Shown: positions 54,404-63,529 of the stretch, piece by piece
Layout: each line of letters begins with the position of its first letter
Numbering within the stretch: position 1 is the stretch's first letter
NCBI RefSeq assembly: GCF_026342405.1
Contig: NZ_JAPEMU010000002.1
Coordinates: 186,001-250,000 of the forward strand
Length of the DNA stretch: 64,000 bases
Source: Kitasatospora sp. NBC_00240
GTDB lineage: Bacteria > Actinomycetota > Actinomycetes > Streptomycetales > Streptomycetaceae
Direction: 5' to 3'
Notes under the pieces: generated by a model
The model's database searches: none
What the model was told of the DNA's origin: nothing
What the model saw: the letters and a program-made list of their open reading frames with translations, nothing else
Position numbers and translations under genes: made by a program

Positions 54404-54955
54404 GTGGTGACGTGGAGCAGAGCATGGGCCGCCACGGCAGTTGTCTGCTCGGCGCTGTTCCTGCTCGGCCTCGACTTCACCGTACTGAACGTGGCGATTC
54501 CCTGGCTACGCCAGGACCTGGGACCGTCCTTGGCACAGACCCAGTGGATCGTCGAGGGCTACGCGCTCACCCTGGGCGGATGCGTCCTCCCGGCCAGCGC
54601 GGGGAGCGGCAGGTACGGCAGACGGCGGGCGTTCGTGACCGGGCTGGCCGTCTGCACGGCCGCATCAGTGGTCGGAGCGCTGGCCGACGGTACGACGCAG
54701 GTGGTCGCGGCCTGGATCGCCTGCGCCGCGACCCTTGCCGGCGGGGCCATCGCCTGGCTCCGGCTGCACGGACGAGCGGCGCTTCCAGCATCGGACGGAC
54801 GGTCCCACCTCTACGAGCCGAGCGGCAGGCTCGTCCGTGGCCCGACGACTGAAATGACTGCCACACCCCTCCCGCCCCCGGTTCGGCTGATGAAGGCTCC
54901 CCGCACACCACCGCCCGACCAAGGAGACCACCCGTGTCTGCCGTACCCTCCGTAG
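54404..54955 (+). pseudogene. MFS drug-efflux transporter with large internal deletion
   Basis: 'ALFLLGLDFTVLNVAIPWLR' (TM1), 'QTQWIVEGYALTLGGCVLPA' (TM2) and the motif A region 'GRYGRRRAFVTGLAVCTAAS' are typical of 14-TM EmrB/QacA-type exporters. The sequence then passes directly to a segment resembling the last helices ('IACAATLAGGAIAWLRLHG'). A full transporter has about 470 residues; here about 125 match. The start is GTG at 54404 with GGAGG upstream. Non-functional. Confidence 0.7.
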
Positions 54956-55746
54956 TCCCAGGGCCGCCCGCGATCCCCGAGCAGATCGTCCACCAACCGG
55001 CCGGGCCGCACGGGCGCCAACGCATCATCACCGGCACCATCAGTGCGTACAAGTGGCTCCTGATGAAGCATTCCTCGGCCGCGCGGTTCCTTCACACACC
55101 CGACGGACGCTACGGACCCCCGGACTGTGAAGCGTTGACCCTGCTGGTGCTCGGCGACTCCCTCGCCCTGAGCATCGGCGTCCGCAAGCCCGAGGAGACC
55201 TTCGGCTCGCTCCTCGCACAGTCCGTCACCGACGCCACCGGGCTGCCGGTCGACCTACGAGTCCTGGCCAAAGCCGGCGCCACCACCAACTCGATGCAGC
55301 ATCAAGTGACAGGCTCAACCCGCTACCGGCCCGGAATCGCGGTGGTGATCATCGGCAGCAACGACACCTTGCTCCCGGCACCCATCGGCCGCTGTACCCG
55401 CTACTTCGGCCACGCGGTAAGCCAACTACGCGACGCAGGCTGGGAAGTAGTCGTGATGCCTTGCGCAGATCCGGGAGCCGCGCCAGGCTTCCGCATCGTG
55501 GTGCGCTGGTTGGCCTCGCCCCGGGCCCGCAGGCTTGCCCGACGGCAGCGCTGCATCGCCCAGCGGTTCGGCGCGTTGATCGCGCCGTCGTCCATCGACG
55601 ACTTTCGCACACGGGCCACCGAACTCCTCAGCCATGACGGAGTCCAACCCTCGCCCCAGGGCTACGCCGAACACACCGGCCGTGTGCTTCCCATACTCCT
55701 GGAAGCAGCTGCCCGCCTCGGACCCCTCTCTGACAGTCTCGACTGA
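54934..55746 (+). CDS. SGNH/GDSL-type hydrolase with altered catalytic His, end clipped by IS3
   Basis: 270 residues; GTG start after AAGGAG. Block I is 'LTLLVLGDSLALSIGV' (GDS nucleophile), block III 'VVIIGSNDTL' (the Asn of G-x-N-D). The last block reads 'HDGVQPSPQGY' where active enzymes have D-x-x-H-P-S; the His is Gln (CAA at 55645). The final residues ('PLSDSLD') come from the IS3 that begins at 55724, so the natural C-terminus is lost. Probably a lipase/esterase relative, possibly inactive. Confidence 0.75.
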   Translation: MSAVPSVVPGPPAIPEQIVHQPAGPHGRQRIITGTISAYKWLLMKHSSAARFLHTPDGRYGPPDCEALTLLVLGDSLALSIGVRKPEETFGSLLAQSVTDATGLPVDLRVLAKAGATTNSMQHQVTGSTRYRPGIAVVIIGSNDTLLPAPIGRCTRYFGHAVSQLRDAGWEVVVMPCADPGAAPGFRIVVRWLASPRARRLARRQRCIAQRFGALIAPSSIDDFRTRATELLSHDGVQPSPQGYAEHTGRVLPILLEAAARLGPLSDSLD

Positions 55747-55800
55747 GACGCCCGGAATGTCGGGTTAGTCTGGATGGGCGAGACAGGAGATCCCTTCAGC

Positions 55801-56178
55801 ATGGCCAGCACCACCAAACCCGACCCGGCGCCGAAGCCGAAGCGGCGGACGTTCTCACCGGAGTACAAACTGCGGATCGTCGCCGAGTACGACGCCGCGC
55901 CCACCGGCGAGAAGGGCGCGATCCTGCGCCGCGAGCGGCTGTACCACTCACACATCATCGAGTGGCGCCAGGCCCGCGACGCCGGGGCGACGGCCACGCT
56001 GACCGACAAGCGGACCTCGCCCGCCCGCTCGAAGAAGGCCTCCGAACAGGCCGAGCTGGAACGGCTGCGCAAGAAGGTCGCCCGCCTGGAACAGGAGGTC
56101 GCCAAGCGCGACGCCGCCCTGGCTGTGCTGGGAAAAGCACATGCGCTCTTGGAGATGCTCTCCGAGAGCGCGGACTGA
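55801..56178 (+). CDS. IS3 transposase OrfA, copy 3
   Basis: 125 residues from the ATG at 55801 ('MASTTKPDPAPKPKRRTF'). HTH 'PEYKLRIVAEYDAAPTGEKG' and coiled coil 'LERLRKKVARLEQEVAKRDA'. A longer start at 55774 is possible. It pairs with OrfB by frameshift at GGGAAAAG. Confidence 0.88.
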   Translation: MASTTKPDPAPKPKRRTFSPEYKLRIVAEYDAAPTGEKGAILRRERLYHSHIIEWRQARDAGATATLTDKRTSPARSKKASEQAELERLRKKVARLEQEVAKRDAALAVLGKAHALLEMLSESAD

Positions 56179-57227
56179 ACCGCGCCCTCGCGCCGGTCCT
56201 GGACGAGGCGTTCGCGGGCCTGGAACCCGAACTCGGCACCACCACGGCATGCCGCCTGATCGGACGCTCGCGGGCCACCCACTACCGCAGGCTGAAACCG
56301 CCCCGGGCCGCCGAGCGCAAGCCACGACCGTCCCCGCCCTCGGCGCTGAGCCCGGCCGAACGGGCGGCGGTGCTGGACCTGCTGAACCGGCCCGAGTACG
56401 TCGACCTGCCGCCCGCCCAGGTCTGGGCACGGGAGCTGGACGCCGGCACCTACTGGTGCTCCGAGCGCACGATGTACCGCATCCTCAACGCCGCCGGGCA
56501 GTCCGGGGAACGCCGCAGGCAGGCCACCCATCCCGCCAAGACCGTGCCCCAGCTGCTGGCCACTGCCCCCTGCCAGGTCCTGACCTGGGACATCACCAAG
56601 CTTCGCGGCCCCAACAAGGGCGAGTGGTACCACCTTTACGCAATCATCGACATCTACAGCCGCTACATCTGCGGCTGGACCGTCGAGGCCGCCGAGGACT
56701 CCCGCCGCGCCGAGGAGCTGATCCGCGAGACCATCGAACGCAACGGCATCGTGCCGGAGACCGTGCACGCCGACCGGGGCACCTCGATGACCTCCAAGGC
56801 CGTCTCCCAGCTGCTGATCGACCTCGGTGTGACCCGAAGCCACTCCCGGCCGAAGGTCTCCAACGACAACCCGTACAGCGAAAGCCAGTTCAAGACCATC
56901 AAGTACTCCACCGACTTCCCGGAATACTTCAACTCCCTTGCCCACGCCCGCGAATGGTGCGAGGGCTTCTTTACCTACTACAACCACGAACACCGGCACT
57001 CGGGCATCGGTCTGCACACCCCCGCCTCCGTGCACTTCGGCACCGCCGATCTGGTCCGCGAGCAGCGGGCCGTCACCCTCACCGAGGCCTACGCACGCCA
57101 CCCCGAACGCTTCGCCCGACACCCGAAGCCGCCCGAGATACCCCAGAAGGTCTGGATCAACCAGCCAAGCCAGAGACACTGCCCGCACAACAGTCCATAT
57201 AGCGTCAAACCGTCTCATTTGACTTGA
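56130..57227 (+). CDS. IS3 transposase OrfB, copy 3
   Basis: Integrase part in the -1 frame. 'LTWDITKLRGPNKGEWYHLY' (first D), 'VHADRGTSMTSKAVSQLLID' (second D) and 'NDNPYSESQFKTIKYSTDFP' (E) are intact. Coordinates begin at the presumed slip site. Confidence 0.88.
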   Translation, partial: GKSTCALGDALRERGLNRALAPVLDEAFAGLEPELGTTTACRLIGRSRATHYRRLKPPRAAERKPRPSPPSALSPAERAAVLDLLNRPEYVDLPPAQVWARELDAGTYWCSERTMYRILNAAGQSGERRRQATHPAKTVPQLLATAPCQVLTWDITKLRGPNKGEWYHLYAIIDIYSRYICGWTVEAAEDSRRAEELIRETIERNGIVPETVHADRGTSMTSKAVSQLLIDLGVTRSHSRPKVSNDNPYSESQFKTIKYSTDFPEYFNSLAHAREWCEGFFTYYNHEHRHSGIGLHTPASVHFGTADLVREQRAVTLTEAYARHPERFARHPKPPEIPQKVWINQPSQRHCPHNSPYSVKPSHLT

Positions 57228-57239
57228 CAACTTCCGGAC

Positions 57240-57656
57240 GCATACCCGCCTCCGCGAACGATGCCTTCCTACCGGGCGGCTGACCAGAGCAGCTCGATCC
57301 GAGCGCTCTGGCTGGACCTCTGCCTGCACTTGCCCACATGCTGATACAGCCAGGGCCGTCGTACTCCGGTCCGAGGCCACCGACAGTCGAAGGTGTCCCT
57401 ATCGGGGTCCCCTCGAAGACTCAAACCCGTAGGCGGTTCCCTGCCGGCCGATCAGCGGCTCATGGATCAAACTCATACGAACACCAGCGAGTTCGCGTCT
57501 CTGGAGGGCCATTGTGCCGATGATTTTGTCTGAAATAGCCGAAATGATCTTATGGGGCGCTGCTCGGGGGTCGCCGCAGTCGCCGAGGTGGCATCGCGGG
57601 ACTCTACCTGTCCAGCTGGGGGCCAGCGCGAGCTACCGAGTGCCCTACCGGGCCTT
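57240..57656. other. 417-bp stretch between IS3 copy 3 and the origin repeats
   Basis: No gene or strong repeat is recognised. Toward its end AGTCGCC and GGTCGC words begin to appear, so it may be the outer edge of the origin. Confidence 0.4.
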
Positions 57657-57898
57657 GCTGGTTTGGTCGCTGGTAAAAGGCCAGGTCAGGGATGGTGTGG
57701 ATGGGTGGCAGCGACTGAAGCGACCCTGAGTTGGGTATATGAGGACATTCATGCGCGCGTGTGCGCGTCATATATCCGACCTTCAGTCGCTTCAGTCGCT
57801 GTCTCTCCGGTCGGATGCGCTCTGACCTGCGAAAACAGGTGCCTCTCCAGGCCCAGCGACTGAAGCGACTCAGTCACTCACCCCCCACTCCAGTCGCT
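57657..57898. repeat. 242-bp direct repeat, copy 1, with iterons
   Basis: Matches 58045-58286 base for base, 388 bp apart. It contains GCGACTGAAGCGACC at 57711, AGTCGCTTCAGTCGCT at 57785, AGCGACTGAAGCGACT at 57855 and AGTCGCT at 57892, plus an A/T-rich inverted pair (TATATGA … TCATATA) around CGCGCGTGTGCGCG. Confidence 0.9.
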
Positions 57899-58044
57899 GT
57901 CCCGGCTTTGACCAGCCGGGCGGCTGGTGGGGTGGTGCCCATGCTCTGATCCGCCTTGGCCGTCGGATGCATGGCAGGGACATGCAGTTTGGGTGGAGGC
58001 TGCAGGCGCGCCCATCTCCATGCACCGCACCCCTTCGGTCGGTC

Positions 58045-58286
58045 GCTGGTTTGGTCGCTGGTAAAAGGCCAGGTCAGGGATGGTGTGGATGGGTGGCAGC
58101 GACTGAAGCGACCCTGAGTTGGGTATATGAGGACATTCATGCGCGCGTGTGCGCGTCATATATCCGACCTTCAGTCGCTTCAGTCGCTGTCTCTCCGGTC
58201 GGATGCGCTCTGACCTGCGAAAACAGGTGCCTCTCCAGGCCCAGCGACTGAAGCGACTCAGTCACTCACCCCCCACTCCAGTCGCT
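58045..58286. repeat. 242-bp direct repeat, copy 2, with iterons
   Basis: Exact second copy of 57657-57898, with iterons at 58099, 58173, 58243 and 58280. The 146 bp between the copies is unique sequence. Confidence 0.9.
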
Positions 58287-58463
58287 CAGCCACGCCGGGT
58301 GGTGCCGTTGGCTGATATCTGGCCCCTCCTCGGATAGTCTGGCTGAGCCATATCGGAAATTGAGTCGCTTCAGTCGCTGGCAAGCCTCTGACCTGCGGAT
58401 TTACCTAAGCGACCGAAAAGCCGGCCCTCGGGCCCAGGCACGTAGCAGGGTGGGGAAGGCCAC

Positions 58464-59552
58464 GTGATAGGAAGCAGCGCAGCCCGGAACTCCGTCGGCA
58501 CGCCGTCAGCGGCCTTGGAGTCTGCCCGGTGGTGTGCTGCGCAGGGCTGGCCTGTTCATCCCTTGTCCCCGGGGTCCAAGACACCCGCAGGCAACTGTGC
58601 TGCCTGTGAGGGCGACAGCCACAGTGCGGTGGCCTGTGGCTGTAGAGCAGCGGGACGGTGGTGTCACGGTTTCCTCGGAGCCACGACAGACCACGAGACT
58701 CTCACCTCATGGTGGGAAACCAACCCTGGCTTCGGAGTCGGAGTCTCCTGTGGTCCGGCCGGTCTGGTGGTGATCGATGTGGACATGCATCCCACGCCAG
58801 TCCCGGGTCGTGATCGAATCCTTCCCGGTATCCCGATCCACGCTCACGTCGACCTGACGGGCCTGGCCAACGGTTACGACACCTTGGCGCTGCTGGCCGC
58901 ACTGCGTGGTGAGCCGAGCCCTGCTGACGATGACTCCACTCTGAGAGTGCGCACTCCCTCGGGGGGACTGCACATCTGGTACCGGGTGAGCTCCGGCACG
59001 GTTTTTCGTTCCTCCACGGGGACAGGGAAGAAGCGAGCCTTGGCCTGGCAGGTCGACGTGCGCGCGCACGGAGGCTACATCATCGCCCCCGGGACCCGTG
59101 TGCGGACCGGCGTGTACGACCCCGTGGGCCGTTGCCGTACTCCGGCTCCGCTGCCGACGTGGTTGGCGCAGGAGCTGGCTCGGACCGGACACCTGGACAC
59201 ACCGCGCCCTGTGACGAAGGCTCACGGAATTCCGCCTCGTGCCCGGCAAGCCGTTGTCGCGGCCGGCGGGGGGAGGACGGCAGCAGCCCGTGCCCTGGAG
59301 ACCGTCCTCACCGAAGTCACCAACTGTGCCGGCATTCCAGAAGGGGCCGGCTTCAACAACAAGCTGAACCGGGCGGCCTATACCGCCGGGGGACTTGTCG
59401 CAGGTGGCTATCTCTCGCACGGGGAGGCCGAGCGACACCTTCTGAACGCCGCCACCTACGCCCGCCCCGGCGAGCCGGTGCGCATCACCGCTACCATCCG
59501 CAGCGCCATGGCAGCCGGAAGCCGGGCTCCGCTCCACCCTGAAGGGCCTTGA
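58464..59552 (+). CDS. bifunctional DNA primase/polymerase (Prim-Pol)
   Basis: 362 residues; GTG start with GGGGAAGG upstream. It belongs to the archaeo-eukaryotic primase superfamily. 'ARWCAAQGWPVHPLSPGSK' is the usual opening; a Cys-rich insert 'NCAACEGDSHSAVACGCRAA' may bind zinc. 'GLVVIDVDMH' supplies the D-x-D metal ligands, 'TPSGGLHIWY' the s-G-G-x-H motif, and 'WQVDVRAHGGYIIAPG' the third Asp block. It would make and extend primers at the adjacent origin. Its stop overlaps the helicase start by one base. Confidence 0.9.
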   Translation: MIGSSAARNSVGTPSAALESARWCAAQGWPVHPLSPGSKTPAGNCAACEGDSHSAVACGCRAAGRWCHGFLGATTDHETLTSWWETNPGFGVGVSCGPAGLVVIDVDMHPTPVPGRDRILPGIPIHAHVDLTGLANGYDTLALLAALRGEPSPADDDSTLRVRTPSGGLHIWYRVSSGTVFRSSTGTGKKRALAWQVDVRAHGGYIIAPGTRVRTGVYDPVGRCRTPAPLPTWLAQELARTGHLDTPRPVTKAHGIPPRARQAVVAAGGGRTAAARALETVLTEVTNCAGIPEGAGFNNKLNRAAYTAGGLVAGGYLSHGEAERHLLNAATYARPGEPVRITATIRSAMAAGSRAPLHPEGP

Positions 59553-61162
59553 TGAACACCTTCAGCGCGCCGGAAGGGGGCTTCGATCCGATGGCTGCGG
59601 CTCGACAGATCCTCACCCCGCCGCCCGGACAACCCCAATCTCCCATCTCGCCTCAGCCCGGTCAGCCGCCTCATGTGCAGGACAGCCTGCTCGACTACGT
59701 CGCGCCCGAGCCGCTCGCCCCAGCCGCCATCACCCGCCCTGTACAGCTACCGGATGCCGTCGCCACGCCGCACGGACTGCTCCCCGACTCCCTGAGCGAC
59801 CGGGGCAACGCCAAGCTGTTCGTGCGTCTCTACGGTGGTGACTACCGGTACGTCCCGGGCCTGGGTTGGTACAGCTGGGCCGGTCACCGCTGGCAGATGG
59901 ACGAGACGGATGCCGTCGTCTGGTCCGCGGGGGAGATGGCGGAGAGCCTCGCCACCCACGACCCGAGCGGGAACTACACCAACCGCGAACTTGGAGGCCA
60001 CCGGCGCCGAGCGTTGTCGACCAACGGTATGAACGCGATGCTGGAGCAGGCCAAGGCCGCCCCCGGGATGGTTCTCCATGCCTCGGCCCTGGACGCGGAT
60101 CCCTACGCACTCTGCACCCCGGGTGGAGTAGTCGATCTGCGCACCGGTCTGATCAGCCGGCCTGATCCCAGCAGCCAGTGCCACTCGCGCTCCACCACCA
60201 TCGCCCCCGAGGTCATGCCGACCCCCCGCTGGCAGCGCTTCCTCGACGACACCTTCGGTACGGACGCCGAGGGCCGCAAGATGATCCAGTACCTGCACCT
60301 GATGCTGGGCTACTCCATCTCGGGCGACGTCGGAGCCCAGGTGCTGCCCTTCCTCTACGGCAAGGGCAGCAACGGCAAGTCCGTTCTGCTGGACGTCATG
60401 CTGCAGCTCCTCGGCGACTACGCGGATGCCGCGCCGCCCGGCTTCCTCATGGCCAAGGCGTTCGAGGGGCATCCGACCGACCTCGCCGAACTCCACGGGC
60501 GGCGCGTCATCATGTGCTCGGAACTCAAGCCCGGCGACCGTTTCGACGAGGCCCGCGTCAAGCTCCTCACCGGCGGGGACAAGATCAAGGCACGCCGGAT
60601 GAGGCAGGATTTCTTCAGCTTCCATCCCACCCACAAGCTGTGGCTCCTCGGCAACCACCGCCCCGAGGTGGGCACCGGCGGGATGGCCTTCTGGCGCCGC
60701 ATGCGCCTCATTCCTTTCGAACGGGTCATCGCCAAGGACAGGAAGATCGACAACCTGGCCAGCCTTCTCGTGGCCGAGGAGGGCCCAGGCATCCTGACCT
60801 GGCTCATCGCAGGCGCCGCCCGCTACTTCGCGGGTGAGAAGGACCTCACCGGTCCGCAGAGTGTCCAGCTCGCCACCACTGCGTACGCCGAGACCGAGGA
60901 CAGCGTCGGCCGCTTTCTCACCGAGTGCTGCAAGATCAGCGACGGTATGCGTGCCGAGCAGGCTCGGTTGTACGCCGCCTACAGCAGTTGGTGCGGTCTG
61001 GAGGGGGCCAACCCTGTCACAGCCCGCAACTTTGCTGCCAGGGTCCGCGAGAGCGTGGGTATGGCGTCACCAAAGGGAATGATCCTCTCGAATTCCCGCA
61101 AGTACTATCCGGGCATCGGCCTCGTGGCCGACGACCAGGCCGCCGAGGAGCCGCAGCAGTGA
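59552..61162 (+). CDS. D5/P4-type SF3 replicative helicase
   Basis: 536 residues from the ATG at 59552. An N-terminal Pro-rich segment of about 60 residues is followed by the D5_N domain ('GLGWYSWAGHRWQMDETDAV', 'YALCTPGGVVDLRTGLI'). The SF3 ATPase follows: Walker A 'FLYGKGSNGKSVLLDVMLQL', Walker B region 'RRVIMCSELKPGDRFDEARV', motif C 'HKLWLLGNHRPEV', then 'GMAFWRRMRLIPFERVI'. It should unwind the origin with the Prim-Pol encoded just upstream. Confidence 0.92.
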   Translation: MNTFSAPEGGFDPMAAARQILTPPPGQPQSPISPQPGQPPHVQDSLLDYVAPEPLAPAAITRPVQLPDAVATPHGLLPDSLSDRGNAKLFVRLYGGDYRYVPGLGWYSWAGHRWQMDETDAVVWSAGEMAESLATHDPSGNYTNRELGGHRRRALSTNGMNAMLEQAKAAPGMVLHASALDADPYALCTPGGVVDLRTGLISRPDPSSQCHSRSTTIAPEVMPTPRWQRFLDDTFGTDAEGRKMIQYLHLMLGYSISGDVGAQVLPFLYGKGSNGKSVLLDVMLQLLGDYADAAPPGFLMAKAFEGHPTDLAELHGRRVIMCSELKPGDRFDEARVKLLTGGDKIKARRMRQDFFSFHPTHKLWLLGNHRPEVGTGGMAFWRRMRLIPFERVIAKDRKIDNLASLLVAEEGPGILTWLIAGAARYFAGEKDLTGPQSVQLATTAYAETEDSVGRFLTECCKISDGMRAEQARLYAAYSSWCGLEGANPVTARNFAARVRESVGMASPKGMILSNSRKYYPGIGLVADDQAAEEPQQ

Positions 61163-61563
61163 GCGCGTTGATTGATCCGTCCGAGCTTCAGCACGAGGTC
61201 GAGATCCGCTGGCTCGAAGACCCGGAAAAGCTCGACTATGTCCGTCAGGTTCTCGACCGGCTCAGCTCCCGCAAGGGTCGGCCCCCCTACCACCGGGACG
61301 GCCGAATGGTGGGCTACGCCATTCTCGGGCCGGAGGCCAAGGCATCGCCCGCCTCCGGTACCTGGCGCCGAAGGGTCTTCTGGCTGGCCCCCCACGACAG
61401 GGACCAGCAGCCCGCCGGCGTCTACGCGTCCGGTGCTCCCTCCGAAGCCGTGGATCCCCGTACGATCGCCCCCACCGTCAAGGGGGAGAAGACCGAGCGC
61501 TCGCAGGGGGGCCCGGCCTCCCCCGCGATGGTCGAGCTCGGCATAACGCTTCCGCGGTTCTAA
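61159..61563 (+). CDS. small protein coupled to the replication helicase
   Basis: 134 residues; the GTG overlaps the helicase stop (GTGA). It opens 'VSALIDPSELQHEVEIRWLE' and has 'GRPPYHRDGRMVGYAILGPE' and 'RRVFWLAPHDRDQQPAGVYA'. No family is recognised. The tight coupling makes a role in replication likely, for example as an accessory or loading factor. Confidence 0.7.
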   Translation: MSALIDPSELQHEVEIRWLEDPEKLDYVRQVLDRLSSRKGRPPYHRDGRMVGYAILGPEAKASPASGTWRRRVFWLAPHDRDQQPAGVYASGAPSEAVDPRTIAPTVKGEKTERSQGGPASPAMVELGITLPRF

Positions 61564-62101
61564 CCGCGATGAAGTCGTAGGGGGTGCCTGAGTTTGCGGG
61601 GCCAGGCGGGCCGAGCCGGCGGCGAACTGGCCTGAGGGGCTGACTTCGACGGGAGGCAGGGCGGATGCGGCCCGAAGGAACGGCGCGACCGGTTGGAGGC
61701 CATCGACGCTGATGGCTGCCCGGTCGTCGGTGTCACGATCCTTGCCCATTCGCCGAACACCTTGGCAAGAGCGTCTGAGTGACCACTCGACTGTGAGCCC
61801 GGGTCAGCGCCCAGCGCTGCAGCCAGATCTGCCCCCGTGCGGCCCTACCCGAGTCGGTCGTGCCCCGCGATCCTGCGCGTACCTCACGACCCCAGGGCTA
61901 CGGAACCGGACCGGACGCCGTCAGGCGAACAACTCCGACATCACTCAAATCAAGTAGTAGGTGTACGGGCATCGGCGGGGCGGCCTGACAAGGGCCGCCC
62001 CGCACCCGCTCCCCGACTTCCATCCCCCACTCCCGGATTTGAACCAGAGGGATGGGGAGTTCTAGCCGGAAGTGCTAACGGTATATCGTATTGGTCCAGA
62101 A
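61564..62101. other. 538-bp intergenic region after the replication operon
   Basis: No gene is recognised; it contains the hairpin at 61975-62003. Confidence 0.45.
61975..62003. terminator. hairpin terminator
   Basis: GCGGGGCGGCC (61975-61985) pairs perfectly with 61993-62003 around a 7-base loop. It lies between the replication operon and the convergent secreted-protein pseudogene. Confidence 0.6.
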
Positions 62102-62480
62102 TCACAATCCCCCTGTCGGGGTCGCGTTGTAGTCATACATGCCACCCTGGCACCAGTTCTTCACTCCCACTTCGAAGAAGTATTTCCTGGTCGTGCCTGG
62201 GAAGGACCTGTAGGGGCCCAGGTCGCCATGCCGCCCGGTGCTGCAGTTGAGATTGAAGTCGAGCCTGCGCGAATGCCCAGTGTCGTTGTAGTACGAGATC
62301 TCGTATATCCGATGCTGTACGACTTGAGGCAGAGCGGTGTGTTGACGGTGACGCCATTCAGGGCCATCCCGCACTTCTTCTCCCCCACGACTGCTGAGGC
62401 CGAAGTGGCCGTCATCGCACCCCCGCTAGTAGGATGAGGGTTCTGATTTCGGCGCCGATAAGACGCTTGGCAGAAGCCGT
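62102..62480 (-). pseudogene. small secreted four-cysteine protein (family member C), degenerate
   Basis: A ribosome site AGGAGG (62485-62490) is followed at the right distance by ACG (62478-62480) where a start codon should be. The signal peptide 'ASAKRLIGAEIRTLILLAGV' then needs a one-base shift in a run of five C (62420-62424) to continue as 'MTATSASAVVGEKKCGMALN'. A second shift near 62305 leads into 'YEISYYNDTGHSRRLDFNLN', C, and 'KYFFEVGVKNWCQGGMYDYN'. Four cysteines and the core pattern match members A and B. Start loss and two indels show a recently inactivated gene. Confidence 0.7.
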
Positions 62481-62711
62481 GGTTCCTCCTGATGAATCTC
62501 CGAAGCTCACGGTGAATCGGCCCTGCCAGCGACTTCGATGGATGGCTGGCCCATTGACTTTCAATGCGTGATGGATCTCGATTGGAATTCGGTTCGAAAT
62601 TCTCCGCCAGCCAATCTGATCAGACATCTTCTTGCCGATCGGTAGGTATATCATCCGTCCCTTCTGGCTCGTTGCCCATAGGTCCTCCGGCCCATGTTTG
62701 TCGAACGGACC

Positions 62712-63059
62712 TCAGCGGCTGGAGAGAGCTGGCCGAGCTTGGCCGGGCCGGGTGGTGGCCGCCAGGACGACGAAGCCCTCGTCGTCAGGACTGAGCAGGA
62801 GGGGGCCGGTCGAGGGGTCAGGCAAGCCAGGCCCGTGAATCACGTCCCGCACGTTGTCCTCGCCGGCCCGGACCAGTTGGATGATCCCTGGAACCCGGTT
62901 CCCGGTCGAGGCCCACAGCATCATCGCCCGCCGCACCGCGTTCGGGCTGCCCCGGAGCACGATCCGCTGTACTGCTGCCCTTCCTGATCGGTCAGCCTCC
63001 GGGGCCCGAACGGCTCCGCCACAACGCCTCCCCACACCGAATCGGATGTCGGTCCCCAT
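62712..63059 (-). pseudogene. IS630-family transposase, N-terminal fragment
   Basis: The minus strand reads 'RAMMLWASTGNRVPGIIQLV', 'RAGEDNVRDVIHGPGLPDPS' and 'LLSPDDEGFVVLAATTRPGQ', matching the HTH region and linker of IS630 transposases with parts missing. No catalytic region remains. Confidence 0.65.
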
Positions 63060-63529
63060 CCACCGGTTCAGGCGTCGCCACCCCCAACCATGCGCACCTG
63101 TGCAGTCGCACCAGTAGGCTACTGGCGCGCGAAATTGACGATCAATCAGCTATCTCGCAAGGTTGCGACACCCCGGTAACCGCGGAACTTGGGCGCAGGC
63201 GCAGCGACGCGCGAGGAGCCTCTTGAGCAGAGGTGAAGTAGACCGATCCTCCGGGTTCCCCGCAAACGGTCGCTGCTGACGTATTGAGGCAATCGAGTTG
63301 AGAGATCTCACTTGGTGTCAGAGGTTCAAGTGCTGAGGCGATGAATCTGGGCAGGCAGACCCATAGACGGGTTCTCCGCACGGTGGCACTATGTACCAAC
63401 ATCAGAGAAAAGGCGACACAAAGGCCTTCTCTCCATTCATTCGGGTGGGCTGGAAAGTACCGAATCCGGCCGCCTTTCTCTGCCGCAGTCCTCATCTCTG
63501 CCATCCACAAACTATGGACGGAGGATCCA
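63060..63529. other. 470-bp stretch upstream of the small secreted peptide gene
   Basis: No gene is convincing; it should hold the promoter of the gene at 63530. Confidence 0.4.

Larger units (their letters stand above)
55724..57235 (+). mobile_element. IS3-family element, copy 3 (diverged)
   Basis: 1,512 bp from CCCTCTCTGACAG to ACAACTTCC. GGAC is duplicated on both sides (55720-55723, 57236-57239). It is related to copies 1 and 2 but clearly different in sequence. It clips the end of the SGNH hydrolase gene. Confidence 0.92.
57657..58415. other. candidate replication origin (iteron region)
   Basis: Two 242-bp direct repeats, each with three to four iterons of the form AGTCGCTTCAGTCGCT in both orientations, plus a further iteron at 58363-58378 and a half-unit AAGCGACCGAA near 58407. 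It directly precedes the primase-polymerase/helicase operon. Dense repeats, alternating A/T-rich patches and the neighbouring replication genes all indicate an origin. Confidence 0.8.

Noticed and set aside
57761..58337. Short frames repeated in the origin duplication
   Set aside because: They are identical only because the 242-bp block is duplicated; no ribosome sites and they cross the iterons.
57500..58460. CRISPR array in the repeated region
   Set aside because: Repeats occur in both orientations with irregular spacing and within a large duplication; no spacer-repeat regularity and no cas genes.
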